Below are positions 32,879 to 41,422 of a stretch of 64,000 nt of DNA, one piece after another. The DNA lies in NCBI GenBank assembly GCA_046351555.1, contig JAXLYI010000011.1, positions 62,001-126,000 on the forward strand, read 5' to 3'. The notes under the pieces are model-generated. The model was not told where the DNA came from. It worked only from the letters and a program-made list of their open reading frames with translations, and searched no databases. Position 1 is the stretch's first letter. Every line of letters starts with the position of its first letter. The position numbers and the translations under genes are program-made. Source of the stretch: CAISKJ01 sp046351555. Lineage in GTDB: Bacteria > Myxococcota_A > Polyangia > Polyangiales > Ga0077539.

Positions 32879-33118
32879 GTGGGGCCGCTGTGCGCACGCA
32901 CGTTCGACGGGGCGGTCAACGGCTCGCGCTTCCCGCACTGCATCGACAAGGTGCTCGCCCCGAGGCTCTGGGACGGCGCGCCCGCCGTTGCCACCGCGCT
33001 GCGTTCGGAGCGGGAGGGGAGCGTGCGCGAGCCATCCGCTGCGCGCGCCGCTCGAGCCATCGCTGGAAAAGGAACGTCGCGCGAACCGTCGCTCGTCGGG
33101 CCATGATACCGTCGCAGT
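32879..33118. other. Gene-free stretch between the inverted-repeat element and the NTase pair
   Basis: 240 bp. A frame from 32879 to 33106 reads plausibly for a short way (VNGSRFPHCIDKVLAPRLWDG) but has no family match and is probably a remnant. Its 3' end contains the -10-like TACCGT (33107-33112) six bases before the next start. Confidence 0.4.
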
Positions 33119-33370
33119 GTGATTGAGACCCTCGACAGCGTCATCAACACCCAGGACGACCCGGTCCGACAGGATCCGCTCGTGGCCAGGGTTCGCGCGA
33201 TGCTGGCGGAGCGCGATCCCGACGTGCTCGCGGCGGTTGATGACGTGGATCGTACGCTCATCCTCACGACGCTGCGGCTCGACGCGAGGGAGCGGGTCAA
33301 GAGCAGCGCGTACCAGGCGGAGGTTCTCGCTCGATGGACGGAGAGCTACCGAAATCGATCGACGCGCTGA
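33119..33370 (+). CDS. Small protein preceding a nucleotidyltransferase
   Basis: 83 residues, acidic N-terminal half (IETLDSVINTQDDPVRQDPLV) and a helical C-terminal half ending ARWTESYRNRSTR. It has no signal or known motif. The GTG start lies six bases after TACCGT, suggesting a leaderless transcript. Its last 37 bases overlap the nucleotidyltransferase gene, so the two are co-translated. By analogy with two-gene nucleotidyltransferase modules it could be the partner or antitoxin component. That role is inferred from arrangement only. Confidence 0.55.
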   Translation: MIETLDSVINTQDDPVRQDPLVARVRAMLAERDPDVLAAVDDVDRTLILTTLRLDARERVKSSAYQAEVLARWTESYRNRSTR

Positions 33371-33831
33371 TCGTCGCGCTCGTCACCGAAGGGGTCGAGT
33401 TCGTCGTCATCGGTGGCGTCGCGGGCGTGCTGCACGGTGCGTCGATCGTGACGCGCGACCTCGATATCGTGCACCGTCGCACGCCCGAGAACATCGCGCG
33501 GCTGCTCCGGGTGCTCCACTCGATCGACGCGGTGAAGCGCGCCGACCCGCGGCGCCTTCGCCCCGACGAGACGTGGTTGTCGGGGCGGGGACACATCCTC
33601 CTCGACAGCTCGGCGGGTCCGGTTGACGTGCTTTGTGAGCTTGATCACGGTCAGGACTACGACTGGTTGCTCGAACGCTCCGAGGTGATCCCGATGGGCG
33701 AGGCTCCGGTGCGCGTCGTCGACCTCCCGACGCTCATCGAGCTCAAGACCAAGGCCGGACGGCCGAAGGACCGGCTCACCGTGCCGATCCTCGTGGCCAC
33801 GCTCGAAGAGCGGATCCGGGCGAAGGGATGA
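33334..33831 (+). CDS. Nucleotidyltransferase-fold protein (AbiEii/MNT-like)
   Basis: 165 residues. The polymerase-beta-type nucleotidyltransferase core is visible: VIGGVAGVLHGASIVTRDLDIV gives the GG...HG...T.DLD pattern, here written in two parts (VIGGVAGVLHG, SIVTRDLDI). A third acidic residue comes in GPVDVLCELDHG. A C-terminal helix has LIELKTKAGRPKDR, common in this family where Lys/Arg contact the substrate. Relatives include toxins of type IV toxin-antitoxin or abortive-infection systems and stand-alone enzymes. It overlaps the 83-residue gene by 37 bases. Confidence 0.75.
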   Translation: MDGELPKSIDALIVALVTEGVEFVVIGGVAGVLHGASIVTRDLDIVHRRTPENIARLLRVLHSIDAVKRADPRRLRPDETWLSGRGHILLDSSAGPVDVLCELDHGQDYDWLLERSEVIPMGEAPVRVVDLPTLIELKTKAGRPKDRLTVPILVATLEERIRAKG

Positions 33832-34162
33832 CGTCGGCCCCGGGCCCGAGGTCGAGCTGGCCTCGACGGTGATCCCCTCGACGGCGATCCCCTCGACGGC
33901 GCAACGCCGGAGGCGGGCCACGACGCCAGCAACGCCAGGCGGCCGCTACGTCCATCCCCGATCGCGGCGGCGAGCCCTGCACCCGGTTCCTGCCCGAGAC
34001 GCTCCTTCGGCGCAACCCTTCGTTCGACCCCGCAGGCCGCGCGGGAAGCACAGGCTCACGGAGGAACAGGTACTCCAACGCGTTGGACGCGCCGCGTGCG
34101 TTGCCGGTTGTGCCCGGCGCGGCGTCTGACGCAGACTCACGCGACGAAAGGGCCTCGCGCGG
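33832..34162. other. Intergenic region with a 15-bp tandem repeat, upstream of the giant-protein operon
   Basis: 331 bp without a supported gene. GATCCCCTCGACGGC is repeated exactly at 33871-33885 and 33886-33900, with a partial copy (CCTCGACGGT) just before. The region must carry the promoter of the operon starting at 34163, but no near-consensus -35/-10 pair was found. Confidence 0.55.
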
Positions 34163-37100
34163 GTGGCATCGAAAATCGGCATCACACGCACGTCCCCGGC
34201 CACGCTCGCCCTCTACGTCGCGAGCGACATCCGCATCCACGTGCAGCCGCCGTCGTCGAGCGTCATCCACGCGCGCCTGACGAGCCCCGCGTTCGAAGCG
34301 CCGGTGACCTTCGCCATCCCCGCGAACGCCGCCTCCGCGACCTGCAGCGTGACCGCGGTGCGCGGCACGGCGCCGGGCCAGAAGCACACGATCACCCTCG
34401 AGGCGCTGGCGAACGCCACCGTGGCGAACAGGAGCGGCACGCACCTCGTGAGCGTGCCCTTCCCCGCCGTGTCGTTCGGCGCGCCGCCCTTCGACCACGG
34501 GCCGCACTTCGAAGAGGGCGAGACGATCGCGTTCAACCTCACGTACTCGGGCGGGCGCCCCGTCGACAAGTGCGAGCTCAAGCTCACGAGCGCGACGTTC
34601 GCGGCGCCCGAGGCGTTCGCGAGCGGGACAGGGCTCCCGCCCCGCGACACGGGCCGTGACGTGGTGGCGTCGAAGGCGTGCGGCGCCGAGCAGACGGTGC
34701 TCCTCGAAGCGGTCGCGCGCGCCACGATCACGGGCGCGAACACGGCGCGCTTCTGGGTCGGCCCGGTGCTGGAGCTCTCGCTCGTCGACCCGCCGAAGCC
34801 CGCCTACCTGCTGGGCGAGAAGGTGAAGCTCCGGGTGAAGGCCATGGCGCCCGTGCGCCTCCACGCCGTCACCGCCGTCGTCGCGTGCGCGGCCTTCGAC
34901 GACGCGACCTTCACCATCGCCGTCGGCGCGCAGGAGTGCGTGCGGGAGGTCACGCTCGTTCGCCCCTCGCGGCGCCCCGACAACGTGACCTTCAAGCGCG
35001 GGCTCCGCCGCTGCGTGGCCTCCGACGCGCACAAGAGCCTCACGCTCCCCGTCGTCGCGCCGCCCGAGATCCGATTCCACGCCGACGCGGCCGTCCAGCC
35101 GGCCCGCGCGAGCTATCAGGTCGGCGACGTGGTCACGATCACCGTCACGTTCGCGTCGGACGCGCTGGCGGGCGGCGCGAGCTTCAAGGTCGAGTGCGGG
35201 GCCTTCGATCCGTCGCCGGGCGCCCATCCGCCGTCGCAAGCGGGGGTGATCTTTCACGCGGGCTCCCCCCCGCACGCCGCCGTCAGCGTCGCCGAAGGCG
35301 GCGTCAGCAAGACCTTTCAAGCGAAGCTCGCGGGCACCGTCGGTCAGCGCTACCCGCTCACCCTCGTGGCCCTGGCGGGCTGCTCGGTGCTCTCGCGCTC
35401 GCCCACCATCGCCATCGCGGCGCCGCCGGTGGTGCGCCTCGGGTCGCGTTCGAAGCCGCCCGTGGAGCCTGCGACGCCGGCTCACGCGAACGACACGCTC
35501 ACCCTCCACGTGAGCCTCGCCGAGGCCGCCGGGGCCGGCGGCGCCACCGTCGACCTGCGATGCGACGCGTTCCCGTTGAGCGGCGGGCGGCGCGCGGTGC
35601 CCTGTCGGTTCGAAGCGGGCGAGGTGGAGAAGGCCGTCAGCGTGCGCCTCGACGCGGCGGCCACCGTGGGGCAGCACGCCGTCACCCTCGACTCCCTCGT
35701 CGGCTGCACGCGCGCCTCGCCGCCCGCCGCGGTGTCGATCACGGTGGAAGCCGCGCCGCCGCCGCCGCTCCAGGTGTCGTTCGCGACCGCCGAGGCGCGC
35801 TCCGCCGAGCTCCCGACGTACGCGACCAACGGTACGAGCACCGCGTCGATCAAGGTGGTGCTGAGCGCCGCCGCGACGTCGCCCGTGCGCGCGGTCATCA
35901 CGAGCAGCGCGTTCGGCGGGAGCGTGTACGCGGTCGCGTTCGCGAAGGGCGAGCAGGAGAAGACCCAGACCGTTCGCTTCGCCTTCGCCAACGCGGTGAA
36001 GCAGTCGGTGCAGGTCGCGGGGCTCAGCGGCTGCTCGGCCGACGCGACGCCCGACGGGGGCCGCTCGAACAGCCCGAAGAACCGGCTGCTGGTGACGGTG
36101 ACGGGCCCGAGCATCAACGTGGTGCAGCCGTGCCCGCTCGTGCCGGGGCAGACGCGGCTCGTCGCGCGCGAGCCGTGCAACCTCGCGACGCTCAAGCTCA
36201 TCGAGAAGCACGGCGAGCGGCACGACGAGCCCGCGGAGCGCGGCGAGGAGGGCGCGTTCGACGCGACGGGCGACGCCACTGTCGTGCAGGTGATCGGGCG
36301 GCGACGGTCGGACGCGGATTTCTCCGAGGTGAAGGAGAAGGGCCCCCACACCACCTTCGTCGGCGTCGCGCTGCGCAGCGAGGGCGACGACGTGTACTTC
36401 TGCGCCGGCGGCGACTCGGGCGCGGTGCGCCACCCGATGCTCACGGTGCAGGAGGTGAGCGGCGGCGCACGCGTCGACATCACCTCCACCGACCCGCCGG
36501 GGGACGTGTCGGCCCTGGCGGCGCGCAAGGCCACCGTCTACGAGTTCGAAGTGTTTCAAGCGGGCTTCGAAACACCTCAGGACGACGACGCGTGGTGGAA
36601 GCACCGCGTCCCCCAGATTCGCTCGCTCGCCGAGACGACGATGCCCTTCCTGGGCTTCTGGAACGCCATCCGCGCGCGCGGCGCCACCCCGACCCGACGC
36701 TACGAGGTGAAGGCCGCAAGCTGCGGGCTGCTCCGGAGCGGCGTGCAGGGGCGCGCGAGCGTGGACGCGGTCGTCGAGGTGTACCCCTCCGACGAGTACT
36801 GCTTCAGCTTCTCGATGGAGCCCTTCGAGGGGCAGAAATTCGGCGCCGAGGGCGAGCTCTTCACCGAGGACGGCGCGCTCAAACCGCAGTCGGAGACCCC
36901 GACCGAAGACCTGAGCACGGGCCTCGTGCTCTACAACCCGACGCAGGGCGTGCTGGTCGAAGACCCGCCCGAGGAGATGGGCGACGGGCAGGGCAAGGTC
37001 GGCGTCGGCGACCCCGGCGGCGAGGCGCCCCCCGAGGGCCTCGCGGCCCACGTGTTTCGCGCGGTGACGGGCACGGTCTCCACCGCGGGCCTGGCGTCGA

Positions 37101-39154
37101 CGACGGTGACGGGCACCGGCACGGCCTTCCTCGACGAGGTGAAGATCGGCGACATCTTCGGCGTCGACCCCGACGAGCGCGGCGTCGAGGACCCCCACGT
37201 GGTGGTGCGCATCAGCTCGGACACGAGCCTCGAGCTGTCGGCGCCGATCACGCTCGCGCTCAACAGCACGGCGGGCGTCTTCGAAGCGCCGCGGGCCGAA
37301 GCGCCGCCGCCGCACCTCGTGCCCGTGTACGCGTTTCGCTCCCACGAGGTGAGCAAGGCGACGGTGGTGTCGGGGGCGCCGAAGGTGGCGCTCAAGGCGG
37401 ATTTCCCGCCGACGCGATACGCCTTTCACGCGGGCGACGACGACGGGGGCGGAAGCGAGGTCAGCACCTGGGACGAGTCGCACAAGCACCTCGGGTCGGA
37501 GCGGCAGAAGCGCGACGAGGAGGAGTCGTCGGAGCGCGCGAAGGAGCAGCGCAAGCGGCTGGAGCGGCGGCGGCGGAAGGTCGAGGCGATCAACGAGCGC
37601 GAGTCGGAGCTCGGGGGGCGCGGGCGGTCGCTCCCCGAGGGGCTCTCGCAGGTGCGCGAGAAAAACCGCGACCCGCTGAGCCTCCAGGCGAAGGAGGGCG
37701 TCGAGACGGTTTCGAAGGCGCTCGACGAGTACAACCCCGAGAAGCTGCTCGAGGCGCAGACGAAGTCGCTCAAGGACTCGGCCGGCGCGACGCTCAAGGA
37801 CTACCTCTGCTTCGACCCGAGCGCGATCACCTCGAAGGTGAAGATCAGCGTCACGCGCAACGGCCACGCGGGCGGCGTCTTCGCGAAGAAGAACAAGGAG
37901 CACATCGAGCACCTCGGCAAGATCCTGAAGCTCGTGTCGGACTTCTTCGCCCTCTTCGGCGAGGTGCAGAACAGCGTGCCGCGCTTCGGGTTCTCGGCGA
38001 TGTTCGACGTCGGGGCCTTCGAGGGGGAGCTCAAATGGCGCTGGGGGTGGAAGGAGTTCACCGACCGCCAGGTGTTCTTCTGGGAGCAGGTGGCGCTGAA
38101 CCTCAACGTGTTCCGCGTGGCGATGCGCCTGGAGTTCGGCGCGCGGTGGCACGTCATGGGGCTCAAGTTCGAGGCCGTGGCGTACCTCACGCTCGACATG
38201 AAGCTCGCGTGGGAGAAGACGTTTCAGCGCGAGTCGCCCGGCGCCGCGCTCGCGGGCGACAACGCGTGGACGACGGCGCGCTCGGCGGCCGACGTGGGCC
38301 TGAGCGCCGTGCTGGGGCACGAGAACTTCGTGAGCGCGGGCGCCGTGGTCAAGACGGGCCTGCGCGCGCGCGTGCGGTGGTTTCAGGGAGATCGCGGGGG
38401 CATCGAGTACGAGGCCTTCGCGATGGGCGTGTCGGCGAAGGTCACGGTCACCGTCGTGGGCTACAGCGCCGTCGAGAAGGAGTGGACGCTCGTCGAAGGC
38501 AGCGGCGAGGGCACGCCCTGGCGCCACGGGGTCTTCCCCGGCGGGCACGCGAAGCGGTACTGGGCGCTGCGCCGGGAGTACGAGGTGGTGTTCGCGGGGC
38601 TCCGCGCGGCGCGCAAGAAGGTCTGCGACGCGCAGGCGCTGCTGTGGGAGGCGCAGGTCGAGCTCCTCAAGACGCGCACCTCGCCGCCCTCTCCGTGGCC
38701 CGAGGTCTCGTCGCCCGAAGAAGACCAGGGCCGCTGGGACGCCCAGTGGAACCTCTACAAATCGAGCTACCGCCTGGAGACCCAGGGCGTCCCCTGGGGC
38801 GACCTCGGCGGGTATTTCGGCACCATCTGCGACCGCCTCACGCGGTACACCGGCCTCTTCGAAGAGGCCGCGGCGAAGCTCCAAGCGAGGCGCGGCGCGA
38901 TCGAGACCTCGATGCAGGCGATGGTCGCCCTCGACGGCCGCATCGGCGCCTCGGAGGAGGACGGCGACGAGACCGACGAGACCCGCGAGGGCTACGCCGA
39001 CGAGATCGGTGCGGCGCGTGCGGACCTCCACGAGCTCCTCGCGGGAGACCTCACCACGCCCGGCCGCGAGGCGCCCCTGGAGACCCTCATCGCCGGCGGC
39101 GCCACGGCCCGCAAGGCGCTCCTCTACTACAAGACCACCCGCAGGCACTGGTGA
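34163..39154 (+). CDS. Giant multidomain protein: Ig-like repeats, coiled coil and aromatic beta region
   Basis: 1663 residues, no signal peptide. Residues about 1-650 contain six tandem beta-sandwich-like repeats of about 100 residues. Recurring features are a hydrophobic strand pair such as VVTITVTFAS or TLTLHVSLAE, a TSPAF/CGAF/CDAF element, and a closing GQ(H/R)-x-(I/V)TL-(E/V)AL strand often ending in Cys. Residues 650-940 form an unrecognised domain with VYEFEVF, FLGFWNAI, AASCGLL and VYPSDEYCFSFS. Residues about 1090-1180 are highly charged and probably coiled-coil (ERAKEQRKRLERRRRKVEAI in part). Residues 1270-1430 are rich in Trp/Phe strands (FGFSAMFDVGAFEGELKW). The C terminus is helical. 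No enzymatic motif was found. It leads an operon of four. Confidence 0.8.
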   Translation: MASKIGITRTSPATLALYVASDIRIHVQPPSSSVIHARLTSPAFEAPVTFAIPANAASATCSVTAVRGTAPGQKHTITLEALANATVANRSGTHLVSVPFPAVSFGAPPFDHGPHFEEGETIAFNLTYSGGRPVDKCELKLTSATFAAPEAFASGTGLPPRDTGRDVVASKACGAEQTVLLEAVARATITGANTARFWVGPVLELSLVDPPKPAYLLGEKVKLRVKAMAPVRLHAVTAVVACAAFDDATFTIAVGAQECVREVTLVRPSRRPDNVTFKRGLRRCVASDAHKSLTLPVVAPPEIRFHADAAVQPARASYQVGDVVTITVTFASDALAGGASFKVECGAFDPSPGAHPPSQAGVIFHAGSPPHAAVSVAEGGVSKTFQAKLAGTVGQRYPLTLVALAGCSVLSRSPTIAIAAPPVVRLGSRSKPPVEPATPAHANDTLTLHVSLAEAAGAGGATVDLRCDAFPLSGGRRAVPCRFEAGEVEKAVSVRLDAAATVGQHAVTLDSLVGCTRASPPAAVSITVEAAPPPPLQVSFATAEARSAELPTYATNGTSTASIKVVLSAAATSPVRAVITSSAFGGSVYAVAFAKGEQEKTQTVRFAFANAVKQSVQVAGLSGCSADATPDGGRSNSPKNRLLVTVTGPSINVVQPCPLVPGQTRLVAREPCNLATLKLIEKHGERHDEPAERGEEGAFDATGDATVVQVIGRRRSDADFSEVKEKGPHTTFVGVALRSEGDDVYFCAGGDSGAVRHPMLTVQEVSGGARVDITSTDPPGDVSALAARKATVYEFEVFQAGFETPQDDDAWWKHRVPQIRSLAETTMPFLGFWNAIRARGATPTRRYEVKAASCGLLRSGVQGRASVDAVVEVYPSDEYCFSFSMEPFEGQKFGAEGELFTEDGALKPQSETPTEDLSTGLVLYNPTQGVLVEDPPEEMGDGQGKVGVGDPGGEAPPEGLAAHVFRAVTGTVSTAGLASTTVTGTGTAFLDEVKIGDIFGVDPDERGVEDPHVVVRISSDTSLELSAPITLALNSTAGVFEAPRAEAPPPHLVPVYAFRSHEVSKATVVSGAPKVALKADFPPTRYAFHAGDDDGGGSEVSTWDESHKHLGSERQKRDEEESSERAKEQRKRLERRRRKVEAINERESELGGRGRSLPEGLSQVREKNRDPLSLQAKEGVETVSKALDEYNPEKLLEAQTKSLKDSAGATLKDYLCFDPSAITSKVKISVTRNGHAGGVFAKKNKEHIEHLGKILKLVSDFFALFGEVQNSVPRFGFSAMFDVGAFEGELKWRWGWKEFTDRQVFFWEQVALNLNVFRVAMRLEFGARWHVMGLKFEAVAYLTLDMKLAWEKTFQRESPGAALAGDNAWTTARSAADVGLSAVLGHENFVSAGAVVKTGLRARVRWFQGDRGGIEYEAFAMGVSAKVTVTVVGYSAVEKEWTLVEGSGEGTPWRHGVFPGGHAKRYWALRREYEVVFAGLRAARKKVCDAQALLWEAQVELLKTRTSPPSPWPEVSSPEEDQGRWDAQWNLYKSSYRLETQGVPWGDLGGYFGTICDRLTRYTGLFEEAAAKLQARRGAIETSMQAMVALDGRIGASEEDGDETDETREGYADEIGAARADLHELLAGDLTTPGREAPLETLIAGGATARKALLYYKTTRRHW

Positions 39155-39191
39155 TGCGCCCGCCGCCCGTAGCCCCCAAGAGGAACCCCAC

Positions 39192-40001
39192 GTGAACGCC
39201 TTCGATGTGCTCGAAGCGCGCGCCGACGGGTGCGACGTCGAGGTGTACCTCAACGGCATCCCCGTGACCCTGCGCGGGCCGACGCACGGCCGCGCGTTCG
39301 GCGCCCCCGTGAACCACCTCGTCGTGGACGGCGTCAACGAGCTCGCGCTCGTCGTCGACCCGGGGCCGCGCCCCTCCGAGGCCCTCTCGCCCGCCGCCGG
39401 GCGACACCGCCTCCCGACCGACGACCACCGCGCCTGGGCCCGCCTCGCGCGCTACCCCGCGGGCGCCGTGATCGGCGGCCCCGACGGGGTCGAGCTCCTG
39501 CGCGTGGAGCACGCTTCGTCGGCGCAGTCGCGCCCCGTGATGGCGCCGCGCGTCGTCGAAGGCCGCGTCGACCTCGGCGCGCGCAGCGGGCGTTGGGCCT
39601 GGCAGGACGCGCCGCGCCTCTCGCTCGACGCCACCACGCGCAACGAGATCGCCGCGTACCTCACGGAGCTCGCGGGCGCGCTCTCGGCGGGCGACTGCGA
39701 GGTGTTTCTCGCGCGCTCCGAGCTGCGCCTCGCCGAGGTGGCGCAGGCCTTCGGGCGAGCGCGCGGCGAGAAGGAGTCGGTGATCCGCGACGGTCAGGCG
39801 CGGCGCCGTCAGCGACCTGGCTTCGCGGTGCGCGCCGTCGATGTGTCGGCGTTCGACCTGCGGCTGTGCGCGGGCGGGCGCCTCGTCGAGTGCGTCGCCG
39901 ACGACTGGAGGGCCATCGTGCGAGAGGCGCCGAGCGACGAGACCATGTACTTCCCGATGATGCTCGCACGGCTCGGAGGCGCGTGGTGCATCGCGCGGTG
40001 A
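39192..40001 (+). CDS. Beta-sandwich/NTF2-like accessory protein of the giant-protein operon
   Basis: 269 residues. The first 130 residues look like a small beta-sandwich: CDVEVYLNGIPV, APVNHLVVDGVNELALVVDPG, then the basic strand ARYPAGAVIGGPDGVELLRVE. The VNxxLVxGxNxLxLxV pattern is seen in carbohydrate- or protein-binding sandwiches. The C-terminal 110 residues resemble an NTF2/SnoaL fold ending in DETMYFPMMLARLGGAWCIA. AGAGGA lies upstream of the GTG start. It begins 37 nt after the giant gene and overlaps the next by GTGA. I associate this architecture with accessory proteins of contractile-injection loci, as an inference. Confidence 0.7.
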   Translation: MNAFDVLEARADGCDVEVYLNGIPVTLRGPTHGRAFGAPVNHLVVDGVNELALVVDPGPRPSEALSPAAGRHRLPTDDHRAWARLARYPAGAVIGGPDGVELLRVEHASSAQSRPVMAPRVVEGRVDLGARSGRWAWQDAPRLSLDATTRNEIAAYLTELAGALSAGDCEVFLARSELRLAEVAQAFGRARGEKESVIRDGQARRRQRPGFAVRAVDVSAFDLRLCAGGRLVECVADDWRAIVREAPSDETMYFPMMLARLGGAWCIAR

Positions 40002-40966
40002 GCGACGAGGCGAGGCGCGAGGCCGAGCGCTCGACGGCGCTCGAGGCCGACGCGGTGGCGTTCTTCGCGAGGCGCTACGCGGGCGTGGTGGCGCGCGAGG
40101 CCCTGTGGCGACACGCGGGCGGCGAGGCGAGCGAGGTCGCCCACGACGTGTCCCCCGCGCGCGCGTGGCAGGAGGCGTGGCGACGCGCCGTCGAGGGCGG
40201 GCGCGGCGTCTCCCCGGTGACGCTGCTGCGGGAGGCGCTCTTCGACCGGCCGGGTGACCCCGAGGCCCTGCGCCTCCTCGCGCTCGCGACGTCGAACGCG
40301 CTCGCCGAGGAGGCGGGCGTCGTGGTCGACCTCGTCGCCGACGCAGCGTTCAGCGCCACGCCGGAGGCCGTGCGGGCCGCGCTCTGGAGCTTTCCGCGCG
40401 TCGACCGGGACGCGGCCTTCGCGGCGCTCACGCTGGCCTTCGCGTCGCGCGTGTCGAACGCGCGACGGAGGGCCCTCGAAGAGGCCGCGGCGAAGGTCCC
40501 TCGGCCCTTCGAAACCGAGCGCGCGCACGGGGCCCTCGCGGGGAGCGCCGCGGAGGTGGCCGCGCGGGTGCTCCACGTCGTCGACGCCTACGGCTGGACG
40601 CGCTGCACGGTCGCCGTGGTGGTGAGCGCCGCGATGCTCCGACGCTTCGGCGGGTCGTCCCCGCCCGACGAGGAGGTGCTCGCCGAGCTCGCGCGCCTCG
40701 CCGACGACCTGGTGCCCACCACGCCCTCCGAGGCCACGCCGTGGTTCGCCGCGCACGTCGCCGCCACCCGCAACATCCTGGAGCGCGTGCTCGACCTCAC
40801 GCTGCCGGGGCCCCTCGAAGCCGACGACGCCAGCGTGGCGGCCTTCGCGCAGTGCCTCTTCGCGACGCGCGGCGAAGACGACGACGAGCTCGACGAGGAC
40901 GACGCGGGGCCCCTCGACGACGAGCCTCCGCCCCCGCCGCCCCCCGTGCGAACGAAGGCCGCCTGA
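39998..40966 (+). CDS. Helical protein of unknown function in the giant-protein operon
   Basis: 322 residues, predominantly alpha-helical and Ala-rich, with no signal peptide. Readable helices include EADAVAFFARRYAGVVAREALW, ARAWQEAWRRAVEGG, VTLLREALFDRPGDPEALRLLALATSNALAEEAG in pieces, and VSAAMLRRFGG. The pattern suggests TPR-like or HEAT-like packing. The C-terminal tail is acidic then Pro-rich (DDDELDEDD, PPPPPPP). It overlaps both neighbours (GTGA with the previous, TGATG with the next), so it is part of a tightly coupled set. No family is recognised. Fragments of this gene reappear at 43815. Confidence 0.65.
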   Translation: MSDEARREAERSTALEADAVAFFARRYAGVVAREALWRHAGGEASEVAHDVSPARAWQEAWRRAVEGGRGVSPVTLLREALFDRPGDPEALRLLALATSNALAEEAGVVVDLVADAAFSATPEAVRAALWSFPRVDRDAAFAALTLAFASRVSNARRRALEEAAAKVPRPFETERAHGALAGSAAEVAARVLHVVDAYGWTRCTVAVVVSAAMLRRFGGSSPPDEEVLAELARLADDLVPTTPSEATPWFAAHVAATRNILERVLDLTLPGPLEADDASVAAFAQCLFATRGEDDDELDEDDAGPLDDEPPPPPPPVRTKAA

Positions 40967-41325
40967 TGCTGACGATCCGCCTCGACCAGCTCCGCGCGAT
41001 GTCGCGCGCCCGTGTCGCTGCCCTGGCCGAGGGGATCGCGGCGCAGCACGCCGCCCACGGCGACGCGCAGGCTGGAGGCGCCGTGCGCGCGCGCGTTGTC
41101 GAGGCCCTCGACCTCGCGCTCCAGCACGGCTTCGACGACGGCCCGAGCGCGACGGCCTTCGTCGAGCTGAGCCTCCTGTGGGGCGCTGAGTTCGTCTCGC
41201 TGCCTTGGGCCCGGGAGGTTCTTCAGGGCGACCCGCGGGAGCCCGCGCACCGCATCCGCGCGCTGATCGAGGCCTCCGCGGCGGCGCAGCTCGCGCGCCT
41301 CGCCGCCGAGGTGGGCGAGCCGTAG
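40966..41325 (+). CDS. Small helical accessory protein, last gene of the operon
   Basis: 119 residues, no signal. It starts MLTIRLDQLRAMSRARVAAL, has a middle LDLALQHGFDDGPSATAFVELSLLWGAEF and ends in LPWAREVLQGDPREP and a final Ala-rich helix. This layout (short N-terminal strand, helices, an L-G-x-x-F element and WA-x-x-(V/I)L) resembles small proteins I have seen beside injection-system effectors. The match is partial and by memory. Its ATG overlaps the previous stop by one base. The last 15 bases recur at 43878-43892 with one mismatch. Confidence 0.6.
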   Translation: MLTIRLDQLRAMSRARVAALAEGIAAQHAAHGDAQAGGAVRARVVEALDLALQHGFDDGPSATAFVELSLLWGAEFVSLPWAREVLQGDPREPAHRIRALIEASAAAQLARLAAEVGEP

Positions 41326-41422
41326 CAGTGACCGGGTTCGGCCTCACGAGAGGACGGGACCTCCGACGCCCCTCCCAGGTCACTCTTGAAGGTTTCGTTC
41401 ACCGGGGGCATCCAAGGCGGAC

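Noticed and set aside
32560..33106. Several short frames between the MopE-type gene and the nucleotidyltransferase pair
   Set aside because: They cross the inverted repeats, have Arg-rich low-complexity products and no start context.
33776..39337. A minus-strand open frame of more than 1800 codons opposite the giant-protein gene
   Set aside because: It is a high-GC shadow: stop codons are rare antisense to GC-rich codons. Its product is Arg/His/Leu low complexity without domains, and the plus strand has clear repeats and ribosome-site-linked neighbours.
34163..41325. Calling the operon a type VI secretion system
   Set aside because: No Hcp, VgrG, PAAR, TssB/C or ClpV gene is in the window; only a weak family resemblance of small genes supports a link.
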